From assembly GCA_940671915.1 (NCBI GenBank), contig CALNVZ010000174.1, forward strand, positions 73,340,054-73,404,053: 64,000 bases of DNA. Reading direction: 5' to 3'. The notes beneath the pieces were generated by a model that was not told where the DNA came from, did no database searches, and worked only from the letters and a program-made list of their open reading frames with translations. Numbering within the stretch: position 1 is the first letter of the stretch; every line of letters starts with the position of its first letter. This DNA comes from Paracentrotus lividus (taxonomy: Eukaryota; Echinodermata; Echinoidea; Camarodonta; Echinidae). Positions 30,465-41,800 of the stretch are shown in pieces. A program made the position numbers and the translations under genes.

Positions 30465-33400
30465 AGGAGGGGGCAACCGCAATGTCTAATTTTGAAAAAA
30501 TTGAAAATCTATAATGTACATACCCGTTCATCGTCAATGTCAGAAAGAATGAGGTACCGAGTCACGAAATCGACAGCCGTGGGGAAAAAGAGATCGAAAT
30601 CCAAATGGCGGAGAATTCGTCGTTCCATAACCAAAAACTCTTTCTCATTGTAGCAATTGGCACACAACTTACACAGACTGTCCAACTGGGATTTAATATA
30701 TATAGATGACATAATTAAACACATACAATTGTCTCGTGCTCTTCATAATAATGGTCTAAACAGTGATAATTATGATGATATATATAGTTATACGAATGAA
30801 AATTTGTGAAAACTTGGAAAATTTTTGTTGTTGCGATTGTGCTATAAAGGCAAAAAAAAAAATCCAATCTAACATAATAAAATTATCTGTATTTGTGGTT
30901 TTAATTTGATATGCATTTAAACTTTTAACCTATTCAAATTTCACAGGCCTATGTCGCTGGAATGTCGCTGTTACGTTTAGACGTGGAAACTATTTTTGAA
31001 TAATTACATTTCCTTCTTTGTTTAACAAATTTTGGTCATGTCAGTATTGGCGGCAAATAACGATGACCACCTTCGTTATTTCATGAATTCGTTTAAACCA
31101 CCCCCCCACTCCCAGAAACAAAGCGCAACCCCATATTGATGGCGCCCATTGATAATACTCACACTTGGAACGTAGATTTCCTCGTACTTGGAAGCAATAA
31201 AGAGACACGTGATCCCTAGGAGCTGAAGATAATGCAAGGAGATAGAGCGCTTTAGCACAAAGGCATCGATCAAGGCGACAGCCAAATGCAAAGTTTCATT
31301 CTCAAGCTCCAGATGGCACTAAAATTTAAACAAAAATGCAATTGTTAGATAATTTCTTCAATATTAAGCAAGATAATATCAAGATTCTGGCAAAAATATA
31401 ATCGACATTGCCATGTACATAATATTGGCAGGGAGTTGAATACGTTTATACCTATACTTGAACTACAAAATATGCACTGTGTATTGCTATGGCTGGGTAT
31501 ATTATTATTTTTTCTCCAATTTTATTCTATGTATAGGGCCTATAGACCTACCGTTTAAAAAACTTGTTCATATTTCATGTTGCTTGAAAATATGAAGCAC
31601 TCTAACTCCTAAAGTTAACCATAAATATGATTTAACTATGAAGTAGTATACTGCCACCGGTACCAGTTAAGGTAGTGATGAGGTATTACACTCACTTGTA
31701 CATCTACAAGCCAGTCGATGAGGACTTCACGATGAAACTCCTCGACGCTAGATTTTGTCGATTCATTCCTGATAGCAAGTAATGTTTCTCTGTCCTATAA
31801 TAAAATATATATATAATATATATATTCATGAAGCGGGTTTGAATTAAAAAAAAAAATAATCAAAGTGCATGAAATAGCACAGAAAGTGTGGGGGAATTTA
31901 TTATAGGTACCCAAGAGGCAGAAATTTTTCCCAAAAAGTTAACCCAATTAATCATCTCTGTCTGATATTAAGTTCATTCAAAATATCGTATTATTTTAGC
32001 GGTCTGGAAATGTTGCTTTGATGTAAAAACAATAGGCCTAATTAAACAATAGACAAAAACAAAGCAAACAAAATACCAAAAATGAAATAGTCTTGAACAG
32101 TCATATAGTCATATTGCTATATTATCTCCAAAATAAGCATTAACAATAAACTTGAAGGCAATATCATTAAATTTCATTGTCCGAGTCATAATTGTGATAG
32201 AATTTGGTGAGTATGAGCGCCCCCCCCCCATATGCATTGATAAAACCACGCAACTGACATCTGGATTTACCTTAAGATAGGATAGAATATCGGTCTGATA
32301 GCCATGAGAGGACATCAATGATGTATCAGATTCCATTGTTACATCGAAGAAATCATCGACATTGATCTGTCTCATCAAGAATATCATTTCATCTTCAGAA
32401 ATCTTACAGGCTGAAAAATAAAAAGTAGCATCGCCTTTTAATTGCCTGTACACAAAAGTGGATAACCATTGCAATCCATAAACATTTAATGACTTCTAAT
32501 GGTTACTTTTATTATATTGGCGTATTTGAACTTTATGTCTTACTGAAGAGCAATTGAAGAGGAATGACTAAAGTAAGTCTCTTGCGTTCGCCTGTCAAAG
32601 GGCGTAAAGATTGGACACTCGTCTCAATGAAGGTTTGTGGGATTGAGGAAAGATTGAGAGCAAGATATAGGGCCGCGACAGGTTAGGCTTCCAGCGCCCC
32701 CCCCCCCCCCCCCACTTTTTCTGAAGAGGTATACGAAAACGCTAACATTATCATTCAATTTTGATTTGTTGGAATGTCGCCCCCCCCCCCCCCTCCAAAG
32801 TCCCCAGTTAGTCCCTGAGATATAGACATGACAGGGGAGAAGGGGATATAATTGGAAAGACAGCTTGGTGAGATATCTTGAAGAAAAAAAAAGGATCGAG
32901 GAGAGGAACTTTTGGAGAAGTCGAAAGACAGATAGAACAAGATAGCCAATATATTTCGATATAAAATTATGACAGCTGAATATAGAATATTAACCTCGCT
33001 TTTTCCCTTCATGTTAGACTTATAAGATAAGCTATCACTTGTAAAACTCACTTTTAAGAACTCAATATTATACCTGAGCATTATTCCAAAGAGGAGGCAA
33101 AGAGTTTTTTTTTTTTTTTTTTTTATAATTCAAGTGGGGTGCCCACTCCTATTTCGAGGTTGGATGCAAAGCTATATGGTTCGAAAAATTATTCGGCATA
33201 CTCTTTGAGAGCAAAGATTTCAGAATACTAACGACTGGGTCAATATTTGTGATTGGGCATCACTTTAATCATCTGCGATGCGAGTAACAAGAAACTATTT
33301 TCTTTACTTACACAATTTGGATCATACTGAATTTGACAATAGTCGATCCAAGGCCAATAATTTTTCTCAGAATTATCAGCATGAACACCTAAAGTCATAG

Positions 33401-34100
33401 CGATTTTTTTTGTATTTTACTATTAATTTTCATTTCATTAATTTACTCATTCTCTATCATGAGGCATTCAAAGTTACAGAGTATCACTTGGTAAGTATTT
33501 AATAAACATGACTTGTCTTTATCAAATGATTATAAACTATGCAGGAAAATTGCTCTCTTGCCACGTCTTTTACATAAAAAATAACTTCTTTTCCTGCATC
33601 TCCCAGAACATCAAGAACATAGAAGTGTCATCCATACCTTTGGGTGCTTTATCTGTTGGTGTGTTGGTGGGAACCTTCGGAGGGAGATCATCTTGACATT
33701 GGCACATGGGCGTGGATTCCATCATTGTCTCCTCTTTCTTCGTCTCTCTTGCATCGACTTCAATCTCTGCCTCGTTCAGGACTACGACCTTGCGGTCATT
33801 GCGTGATGTTTGATTGGAAGCCATCGAGATCGCTTTTCCTTTGCTGACGACATTGAGTCGTCGACCTCTTTGCCTTGGCCTCAAGACGGGAATCTTTGAG
33901 TCGTCCTTTCTGCCGACGTGAACACGCAACTCTACTGACTGCCTGCGACGCAAGGTCCTTCCATTGCGTGATGATTTGTTGATCACCGTCTCTTGCTTTA
34001 TTTGTGGCCTTCCTCTGTTCTCCTTATCCTGCTCAAGTAGAGATATCCTGGACCGAGGAAGTGCACGATGTCGCTTCATCGTAATTCTTGAAGATTCCAT
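27320..34100 (-). CDS. A/B-type cyclin, divergent (7 exons, 461 residues)
   Basis: A regulatory subunit of a cyclin-dependent kinase. Coding exons, minus strand: 34100-33638; 32410-32271; 31794-31696; 31318-31163; 30685-30524; 30032-29760; 27412-27320. They total 1386 nt in consistent phase. The N-terminus is basic and has an RxxL motif (RISL, 18-21) and a KEN box (26-28), both signals for APC/C-driven destruction. The first cyclin box includes HREVLIDWLVDVQ (222-234), NETLHLAV, and ASKYEEIY with the kinase-contacting lysine at 278; glutamate 307 in VMERRIL is the other conserved contact. The second box covers roughly 335-450, and the C-terminus KYNVKRFGYIS resembles B-type tails. The usual MRAIL patch is replaced by HREVL. 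Fit to a named subfamily (A, B or B3) is unclear. Confidence 0.88.
27685..28536. mobile_element. Foldback element X, second copy, in the last cyclin intron
   Basis: AACCCCTCC at the left and GAGGGGTT at the right, flanked by TA on both sides. The inner text is a diverged version of 2080-3145 (for example TATCCTATTTGTAATGATTG and CTTGTCCTAACATTCAGGTG). At 852 bp it is shorter than the intact copy. Confidence 0.75.
28900..29105 (-). repeat. Reversed fragment of the TATGCCTCCG family
   Basis: Read on the minus strand it gives TTTATGCCTCTGTAGCC, TTCGGGTTGTCAATCCGTCC and a GATTAGATTTTTGAGTATGT stretch, as in the copy at 9152. It is truncated at its far end. Confidence 0.55.
29413..29615. repeat. 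Short inverted-repeat element in the last cyclin intron
   Basis: GGGTTGGGTGTCCGGACACC on the left and GTGTCCGGACACCCAACCCC on the right, about 200 bases apart. No coding capacity. Confidence 0.6.
30423..30462 (+). repeat. A40 homopolymer in a cyclin intron
   Basis: About 40 consecutive A, preceded by a C run. The length may be unreliable in the assembly. Confidence 0.9.
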
Positions 34101-34299
34101 GGTGTCTTAATATAACCCCTTGGTAACCTTTCTCTCGTTTGAATTATTTTTAAGTCTATTGCTATCTGTCATAGAGAACATTCAATATTACAGATGTAAA
34201 TAAACATTGATACACAAACATTAAAACAATTCAAAAGTGAGTGTACTCTTAACTCATCAAACAGTCTCAGTTTGAAAACTTTGAATCATAATTATTAAA

Positions 34300-34520
34300 A
34301 GGTGGTATCCCACTTCATAGAGACGTCTCTGCTACTCGGACGCTCAGAAACGTCTCCGGTGTGGGGGGGGGGGGGTTCCATCGCGCGACGGAAAAAACTC
34401 AAATTCGAGCATGCTATGTTCAATTTTTCTCGACTCATGACGTCGCGGAGACACGTGAAACGTCGCGAAGACTCAGGAGACATCGAGACGTTTCCAAGTC
34501 TATTCTCAAAATCCGTCTAA
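34300..34520. repeat. GAGACGTC-rich MITE-like segment upstream of the cyclin
   Basis: It begins GGTGGTATCCCACTTC and is rich in GAGACGT/ACGTCTC. The same start and motif occur at 61219 (GGGTGGTATCTCACTTCGCG), and a related start at 35717. It also includes a G run of about 12 near 34362-34375. No clear right end. Confidence 0.45.
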
Positions 34521-35006
34521 ACCCCATCCCAAGCTAGACTCAAATCCGTCTCATGGCAACTTATTAAGCCAACTAAATGGTATGTAGGTCATTTGTTTCT
34601 GCTAAGTCATTCTGTTTTAAACAACTTTTTGTTGTTGTTGGTTTTGGGGGATTCATATCACGAATTAAATTCTCGGGCCTAAATTGCTCCCTCCAAATAA
34701 GTAACATAAAAGTGGTTGTAAATGATTTCTTGAACAGCCCATATAGACCGACGTATAGTCAACACGCGGCCGCGGAGCCGGAGGGGGGGGGCTGGAGGCT
34801 TCACCCCCGGCTCCCACTTTTTTCAGCAACCGTGTGCTACAAAAACGCAAAAATGACCATAGATTTGTGAATTTTAGCCTGTTCAGCCCCCTCCCCCGCC
34901 CCCCCGCCCCCCCCCCACTTCGGCTCACCCGTCCACTTTCAAAAACGCTCCGCGCGCCCCTGCCTAAGATTAGGCATACGACTAAAAACATGAAATTCAA
35001 ACTCAC

Positions 35007-35100
35007 CGAGTAGTGATAGCCTCTACAAATTGTTCGTTGTTCAAATGGTTAAATATGATCAAGAGCGCCAACAACTCCAAGCTTCACTCAGTGTAGTGAG
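35007..35100 (-). other. Possible non-coding first exon of the cyclin gene
   Basis: On the minus strand CTACTCG|GTGAGT at 35007/35006 is a strong splice donor, about 900 bases upstream of the cyclin start codon. If it is used, it would join a 5' UTR exon to the first coding exon. The only nearby acceptor candidate before the ATG (TTAAG about 34105-34110) has a poor pyrimidine tract, so this is tentative. Confidence 0.3.
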
Positions 35101-35135
35101 GTTCAGTACGAAATGAGATTCCAGGAGACACACCC

Positions 35136-35222
35136 ATTGGTCATGTTGGTATGAGAAGTAGCCCAAGCGATATTTAACGCTCCGTGATTGGCTGGTAAGG
35201 TTCTACCACGTGACGCGATGTG
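35136..35222 (-). promoter_or_regulatory. Candidate cyclin promoter: two CCAAT boxes and an E-box
   Basis: In the orientation of the cyclin gene, CCAAT is present at 35136-35140 and 35187-35191 (ATTGG on the plus strand), with CACGTG at 35217-35222. Spaced CCAAT boxes bound by NF-Y are known in mitotic cyclin promoters. Their use here is inferred from position. Confidence 0.4.
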
Positions 35223-35429
35223 ACTGCCGTCCCTTTGCACAGTGTACGCCTATACGTGAATGTATTACTCCATTCACAAAAGGAATGCTTGTGATTCGGT
35301 GCTTGAAAGAGTTGCGTGAGGATACCCTGTGATTCAGCATAATAGAAAACTGTGCAGTGTACATTCTTTGGTACAAATAACTTGAATAATCATTAAGATG
35401 GCAGAGTTCAAAAAACTGTATTCAAATTA

Positions 35430-35686
35430 TCTTATGCTGCGGTCACAACTCGCAGTACCTTCGACGATGGATTTCGTAGAAAATTCGTGCAGCGCACGTA
35501 CCCTGTAGGCACGTTGCACGTGCGATACGTGCAGGAAGTTTTTACAATAGGCCCTACCCTTACTACAGAAACGCAGGAATCGCAGAAATTGACCCACGAC
35601 GGCTGCATGCAACGTACATGCAACGCAGCTTTGCATGCACGTACCCCGTAGCCTACGGCAAGTTAAGTTGTGACCGCCGCGTTATT
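35430..35686. repeat. MITE, GCGGTCACAACTCG family, copy 1
   Basis: Inverted ends TGCGGTCACAACTCGCAGTA and AAGTTGTGACCGCCGCG. The inner text (CGATGGATTTCGTAGAAAAT, GTGCAGGAAGTTTTTACAAT) is shared with 36098-36357. Open frames inside are incidental. Confidence 0.75.
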
Positions 35687-35711
35687 CGAGCTACTTCCAA
35701 AGGTTACGCCT

Positions 35712-35970
35712 AAGGTCGTATCTCACTTGCCATGAAATCGTTTTGAGACTACTTTGGGACGGCTTTGAAACGGATTTGAGACGGTTTTGAGACTAGTCGC
35801 TGAGACGTCTCAGAGAAGTCTCCGCGACGTCTGATGAGTCACGGGAAAATCGAATATGCTGACATCTTTGATTTAGTTTCCGTNNNNNNNNNNNNNNNNN
35901 NNNNTATCGCTCGGCCAACGTGATGCTCCAAATCAACTTTCGATTGAACTCTACATAATAAAGAAGAGGG
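35712..35970. repeat. GAGACGTC-rich MITE-like segment with assembly gap
   Basis: It starts GGTCGTATCTCACTTGCCAT and has many GAGAC(T/G) motifs, similar to the centre of the foldback element at 39215-39660. Twenty-one N bases at 35884-35904 mark a gap, so the right end is not visible. Confidence 0.45.
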
Positions 35971-36097
35971 GAAAACACTGATCAACCTGCATGATCTATG
36001 TGTGTCAGCATCTACAAAGATATTGATGCGTTTATTAAAAGTAGTATATAGGCAGGGGGTTGTAGCCTATCATGTCACAGAAATATGTAGTATACAC

Positions 36098-36357
36098 TTT
36101 ATGCGGCGGTCACAACTCGCCGTACCTTCGACGTGCAACTCCCTACGATGGATTTCGCAGAAAATTCGTGCAGCGAAGGTTACCTTTCAGGTACAATGCA
36201 TGTACGACGTGCAGGAAGTTTTTACAATACCCTTACTACAGAAACGCAGGAATCGCAGAAACTGACCCAGGACCTGTGCGTGCATTGTACATACAACGCA
36301 GGCTACGTTGATGGCACGTGCCCCGTAGCCTACGACGAGTTGTGACCGACGCATAAG
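36098..36357. repeat. MITE, GCGGTCACAACTCG family, copy 2
   Basis: TTTATGCGGCGGTCACAACT on the left and GAGTTGTGACCGACGCATAA on the right. It lies about 670 bases from copy 1 in the same orientation. Confidence 0.78.
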
Positions 36358-36432
36358 GATAGACTTTATCTAGCGAATAGTTTTGTATTGTATTATTTGT
36401 TTATCTATTACCAATATTTTTAAATATTATAC

Positions 36433-36594
36433 AGTGGTGGCCAAAATTATTAGAACACCCGAAGCTACACAAAATCTATGGGATTCTCAATGTCCTACAT
36501 TTGCCGAAGTAAGTTCAAGGATAACTTTTTGGTGCCATGCAACAGCTTTCATGAAAGCGTAGAGTCTTATGCGTCTTGTGATACCAAATTTAAA
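36433..36594 (+). repeat. Truncated Tc1/mariner-like end
   Basis: CAGTGGTGGCCAAAATTATT preceded by TA has the form of a Tc1-type terminal inverted repeat. No matching right end was found, so only a fragment remains. Confidence 0.5.
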
Positions 36595-36975
36595 TAAACC
36601 CCTCACAAAAAGTTCCGCAAGTCGATTTTGGGCCATGATAACTTTTCAAGTACGCTTTAGTTATTCTTGATATTCATACCATTGGAAAGATAATTTATTC
36701 CCCTTTTTAGTGATATCCTATTTGTAATTATTGTATCATGCTTCAATGCACAGAATATCAGAATATGGAGAAAAGTAAAAAGTCAAATGTTGTAAAATGC
36801 ATTTTTATTGATCACATTAAAGTTAGGCACCTTGACTTTAGGTCCTGATAACTTTGTGGATATTTTCTCATTTTTATTGAATTTTATACCATTGTGACGT
36901 TCATTTATTCATATTTTTATTGATACCTAATTTGTCATGGTGATGTCATGCCTGGTCCACAGAACCCCTGAACTA

Positions 36976-38627
36976 CCCAGGCCGTAAACCAGGCGCGTTC
37001 GGGGAGTTCGAAACGAACAACCCCCCCCCCCCCCCCCTCCTTCCCCCCCCCCCCCCCTCAGGCGAGCAGGTCCGCTTGACAAAAAAAAAAAAAAAAAAAA
37101 AAAAAAACAAAAAAAAAAAATTAAAAACTCCCACTTTTGCAGAAATGCAAGCAGATACCGAATAGAAATACAAGAAAGGAAAATGTAATACAAGAAAGAA
37201 CATGTTAAATCTTTCGCTCGCGCTTCGCACTCGCAACCCTTTTTTTTTTTGAGGATGATAATCATGTTTTTCAGAACGAAAGATTACGCCAGAATTACAC
37301 TTAAACCATTTCGCCAGGAATGTCTTTTCGTTGCATTTGTGTTCATTTTTTGTATTTTAAAATGTTATATCTTCAATGTTAGGAAAATATTTAAACAGAG
37401 AAATAATGCCCTAAGTGGCAGAGGCAGGAAACTGCGGGCGCGGCAGGGCGCAGTGACCCGACTTTTTCATTCCACCCTAAAAAGTGCCTATTCTGACCAA
37501 AAACGTGTCCCTTTCTAGCTAAAAAAAGTGTCATCTTTATACTAAAAAGAAGCCTTTCAGAGTTTGAACAGTCCTTGGACAATTATTTTAAAAAGGTTTA
37601 CTTTTAATACTTAAAGGGCCCCTCGTTACTCCATATGTCTTTAAAAAACCCTAATTGTATCGGCTCCGCCGCTTCGCGCTCGCGGATACTAAATTAGGTC
37701 AATAATGCCACAATAAAACTACAATTTGAGCTCAAAGTTTCTACCGCGCGTTGAGCGGAAATTGGGGTCTAACAGATGCGGTGGCAACCGGGGGGCAGAG
37801 TCATTAGTGCCCCATTTTTCATGCACTCTAAAAGTGCCCCCTTTCTGTCCTAAAAATGACCCTTTTTATACTAAAAAGAAGCAAACCTTTCATTACTCTT
37901 TAATAGTCCCATGAAAATAATTAATATTTCTTAAAAACGTATCACTTTACAATACTAAAAAGTGACTCCTTTCTTACTTATCATATGTCTTTTAAAGCCC
38001 CAATTTCCTGCTGGTCACTATCGACCTCCGAACTGTATTTTAAAAAAAAGTTGCACCAGTTCTCTCTGCTGAGACAAACCTTGTCAAAAAATGTTGTATG
38101 GTGTTGAGCTAGTTATAGGGTGGCTAGGCCTGCACCCAACAAAATATTACAATAGCAAGATTATTAAGACCAAGATTATATTTATCTTCAATATGGATTG
38201 CTAGAAAGAGTCTATAAGGCACAGATTTTTAAGCTCAAAACTTTCAGTCCGAATACTAAACATGCTCTGTATGCCACAATTAACTCCAATTTTTGTTCTC
38301 AAAATTTTGAGCTCGCGCTTCGCCGCTCGCCATTCCTATATATTCTCATTACTTAATGAACAATATAAAAGAAAAGCTATTTAAGATTCTTAAATTCTTC
38401 AGCTCGCGCTTCGCGCTCGCGGCATACTATAAGTAGAGACTCATAATGCACAATTAACCCCAGTTTTAGCTCCTGAATAATCTGATACATCAATGATAAT
38501 GCATATTATACTCAAAGTTTAACTCAAAATTTTCTGCTCGCGCTTCGCGCTCGAAAAAAAAATCCTTTAAAAAGGTCCACTTTTTCAGATGTCGAACCCC
38601 CCCGTAAAAATCCTAGTTACGGGCCTG
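36976..38627. mobile_element. Insertion 1: CAGGCCCGTAA element
   Basis: Flanked by CTA on both sides (36973-36975 and 38628-38630). The ends are CCCAGGCCGTAAACC on the left and TAGTTACGGGCCTG on the right, imperfect inverted repeats. The interior has C and A homopolymers and several copies of GCTCGCGCTTCGCGCTCGC. No intact transposase is seen. Confidence 0.75.
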
Positions 38628-38890
38628 CTACCACTTGAATACATGACAAAGTGAAAGATAATTTTCAGTTTAAATTTCTGTAACACAACTCTGAACCTTG
38701 GTACATTTTAACGTGGGGATTTAATCATTGTCAATTTTTATAGCATTAAAAAGTTCATTTATTCTTCTTTTTATCAAAACCCTATTTGCAATAGTAACAT
38801 CATGTTTGAATGCACATAACTCACGAATATAATACAAAGTAAAAAGTGAAAAGTTGCGAAATGCATTGTTATTTCTCGCAACAGACAATA

Positions 38891-41800
38891 CAGTGTGTTC
38901 CTAACAAAAAGGTAATCGAAGTTCAAAGGTCAGTCATTTCAAAAGTATATGGTTTATTTTTGTAATTTGTTTACTAAAATACTAAGTAACTCATCAGCTT
39001 TAATTTAAGATATTGCTTACGTCCAAACTGTAATGGGTCACATGCAGAGTTAAGGTCCTTTGAAGGTGATAGGTAGCAAAACCCATTTTTTTTTTCAAGT
39101 TTTTCGTTTTTAGGGTATGAAACCAACTTAAAAAAAAAAAAAAAAATTCATAGTTTGGGGGGTTTTGTCGACACAAAGTTTCAATGACATGCAATCTCAT
39201 TTGTCAAAGGACCTATCTCACTGGCAATGACATGGGTTCTCGATTATGCACGAGTCTCTGGAGTCTCGGAGAGGTCGCCGCGACGTCTCTTGATTCTGCA
39301 AGAAGTCGCGAGAAAAATCAAACAAAATGTCAAACATGTCCAATCTTTTAGTAAACTTCTTTAATACGTCAGCAAGTCTCTGTGACATCTTTGCGGACGG
39401 TTGCCGCGACGTCCCTTAAGTATCCACGACGTCGCACACACGTTGTCGGAACATGCTAACGATTAAAAGAAAACGAACAGGCTAATAATTATTACTTTCT
39501 GGCGTCTTAAACATGTTAAAGAAGTCTACTAAAAGATTGAACATGTTTGACTTTTGTTCCATTTTCCCTCGACGCCCTGAAGTATCAGGAGACGTCACCA
39601 CGACGTCTCCACGACTCAAGAGACTCATAATTGCGAACCCCTCTCATTACCATTGAGATAGGTCCTTTGATAAATGAAATTGCATTTTATTGAAACTTTG
39701 TGTGACAAAACCCCCCAAAACTATGACACCAAAAATTTATAAAAAGTTGGTTTCATATACACACAGAAAAAAATAAGTGTCTAAGTGACCCTTTTACAAG
39801 AGTCCAGCTCTGTCCCTGAGATGACACTTAAATTGGTTAAAGCAGACTCTTTAATTTGAGTACAACTGACACCTTATTGGAGTCTACCTTCTTGACTCCG
39901 ACTAGAGTCAAACATGTTAGACTCTCTTGAGTGTCATCTCAGGGACAAACGTTCAATCCCCCAAACCAGAGTTTAGATGACACCTCGTGGGAGTCTACCT
40001 TCTTGACTCCATCTGGAGTCAAACATACTAGACTCTCTTCGAGTGTCATCTCAGGGACAAACGTTCAACCCCCCAAACCAGAGTTTAGATGACACCTCGT
40101 GGGAGTCTACCTTCTTGACTCCAACTGGAGTCAAACATACTGGACTCTCTCCGAGTGTCATCTCAGGGACAAACGTTCGACCCCCCAAACCAGAGTTTAG
40201 ATGACACCTCATTGAAGTCTTCCTTATTAGACCCCTAGAGGAGTCTAGCATAGGGAGTTTAGATGACACCTCATTGGAGTCTACCCACTTGACCCCTCCA
40301 GGAGTCTTAACATGCATGACTCTTAGTGGGAGTCATCTCGGACAAATGCTCAACCCCCAGAGGAGTATAGAGGAAACCATATCAGAGTCTACCACCTTAG
40401 ACTCCTACAGGAGTCCATTATACTTGGACCCAAGAGGGAGTTTAGATGACACCATATTAAAGGGTACCCATGCACTGCACTTCATTGGAGTCTACCCACT
40501 TGACACCTCCAGGAGTCTAACATGCACGACTCTTGTTGGGGGTCATCTCGGACAAATGCTAAACCCCCAAATGGAGTTTAGACAAAACCATATCAGAGTC
40601 TACCACCTTAGACTCCTAGCGAGTCCAGCATACTTGGACCCAAGAGGCAGTTTAGATGACACTGTATAAAGGGTTCCAATTGCACTTCATTGGAGTGTGT
40701 CCAAATTTATATTGTATTAGTATGATTTCTGATGTGGCCAAGAAGCCCTTGAATAAATCAGTGCACTACCAGACTTCATCCAAGATTGAAGTTGATTTTT
40801 TTCGTGTCTTGTTCTGTTTCCTGTTTTGAATCTTCGTTGCTGTCATCTCAGGGACAAACGTGTCGACCCCGCAAACCAGGTTTAGAGTGACACCTCATTG
40901 GAGTTCTTGTCCCTGGTATTGACCCCTAGAGGAGTCTAGTATTGGGAGTTTAGATTGAACCTCATTGGAGTCTACGGCCACTTGACCCCTCCGAGTTATT
41001 GCTACTGCAATGAACGGTCGTTGATTGAGATCCATCTCTGACAATTATGCTTAAACCCCGCAAGAGATTATTGGTGTTTTGGCACTAGCCTCTAAGGTGT
41101 GCATCTGCGTACTTCTTCAGTCTTCACTTGATGACTATTGAGGAGATGGATTCCTATGCCAGACTCCTAGTATAGCGAGGTGGAGTGTGGGTACCCTGAT
41201 ACTGAATGTCATCGTGGAGAACTCCGTTGGTCCAAAGGTATGCTTGACGCCAGTATGGTATGACGTGAGGTGGATGTACTACTGATATGGTTCCTCTTAT
41301 ATCCTCTGGGGAGCTTGAGCAGTGTTGTCCGAGATTGACTCCCAATAAGAGTCATGCCATGTTAAGACTCTTGGAGGGCAGTTCAAGTGGCTAGACTCCA
41401 ATGATCGGGTGTTCATCAACTTCCCCAATACTAGACTCCTTGGGGTCAAATAAGGAAGACTCAATTGAAGGTGTCATCTAAAACTCTGGGTTTGGTGGGC
41501 GATCGAAACGTTGCTCCCTGAGATGACAGCAAACGGAAGATTCAAAAAATACAAGTGCAACAGGAACAAGACACGAAAAAAAATACAACTTAACTTGATG
41601 AAGTCTGGTAGTGCACTGATTTATTCATAAGGGCTTCTTGGTGCCACATCAGAATCATACTAATACAAGATAAATTTACATATTATCAAAAAGTCAGATT
41701 AAACCTAATAGAAATAATAGAAAAAATGAGATGGAGAACCAACTCAAAATGTAAAGTCCTCAATCATAAGAATAACCAATAGGAGATAAGAGGATGTAGA

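Noticed and set aside
35793..35978. Minus-strand open frame containing X residues
   Set aside because: It crosses the N gap at 35884-35904 and lies in a MITE-like segment.
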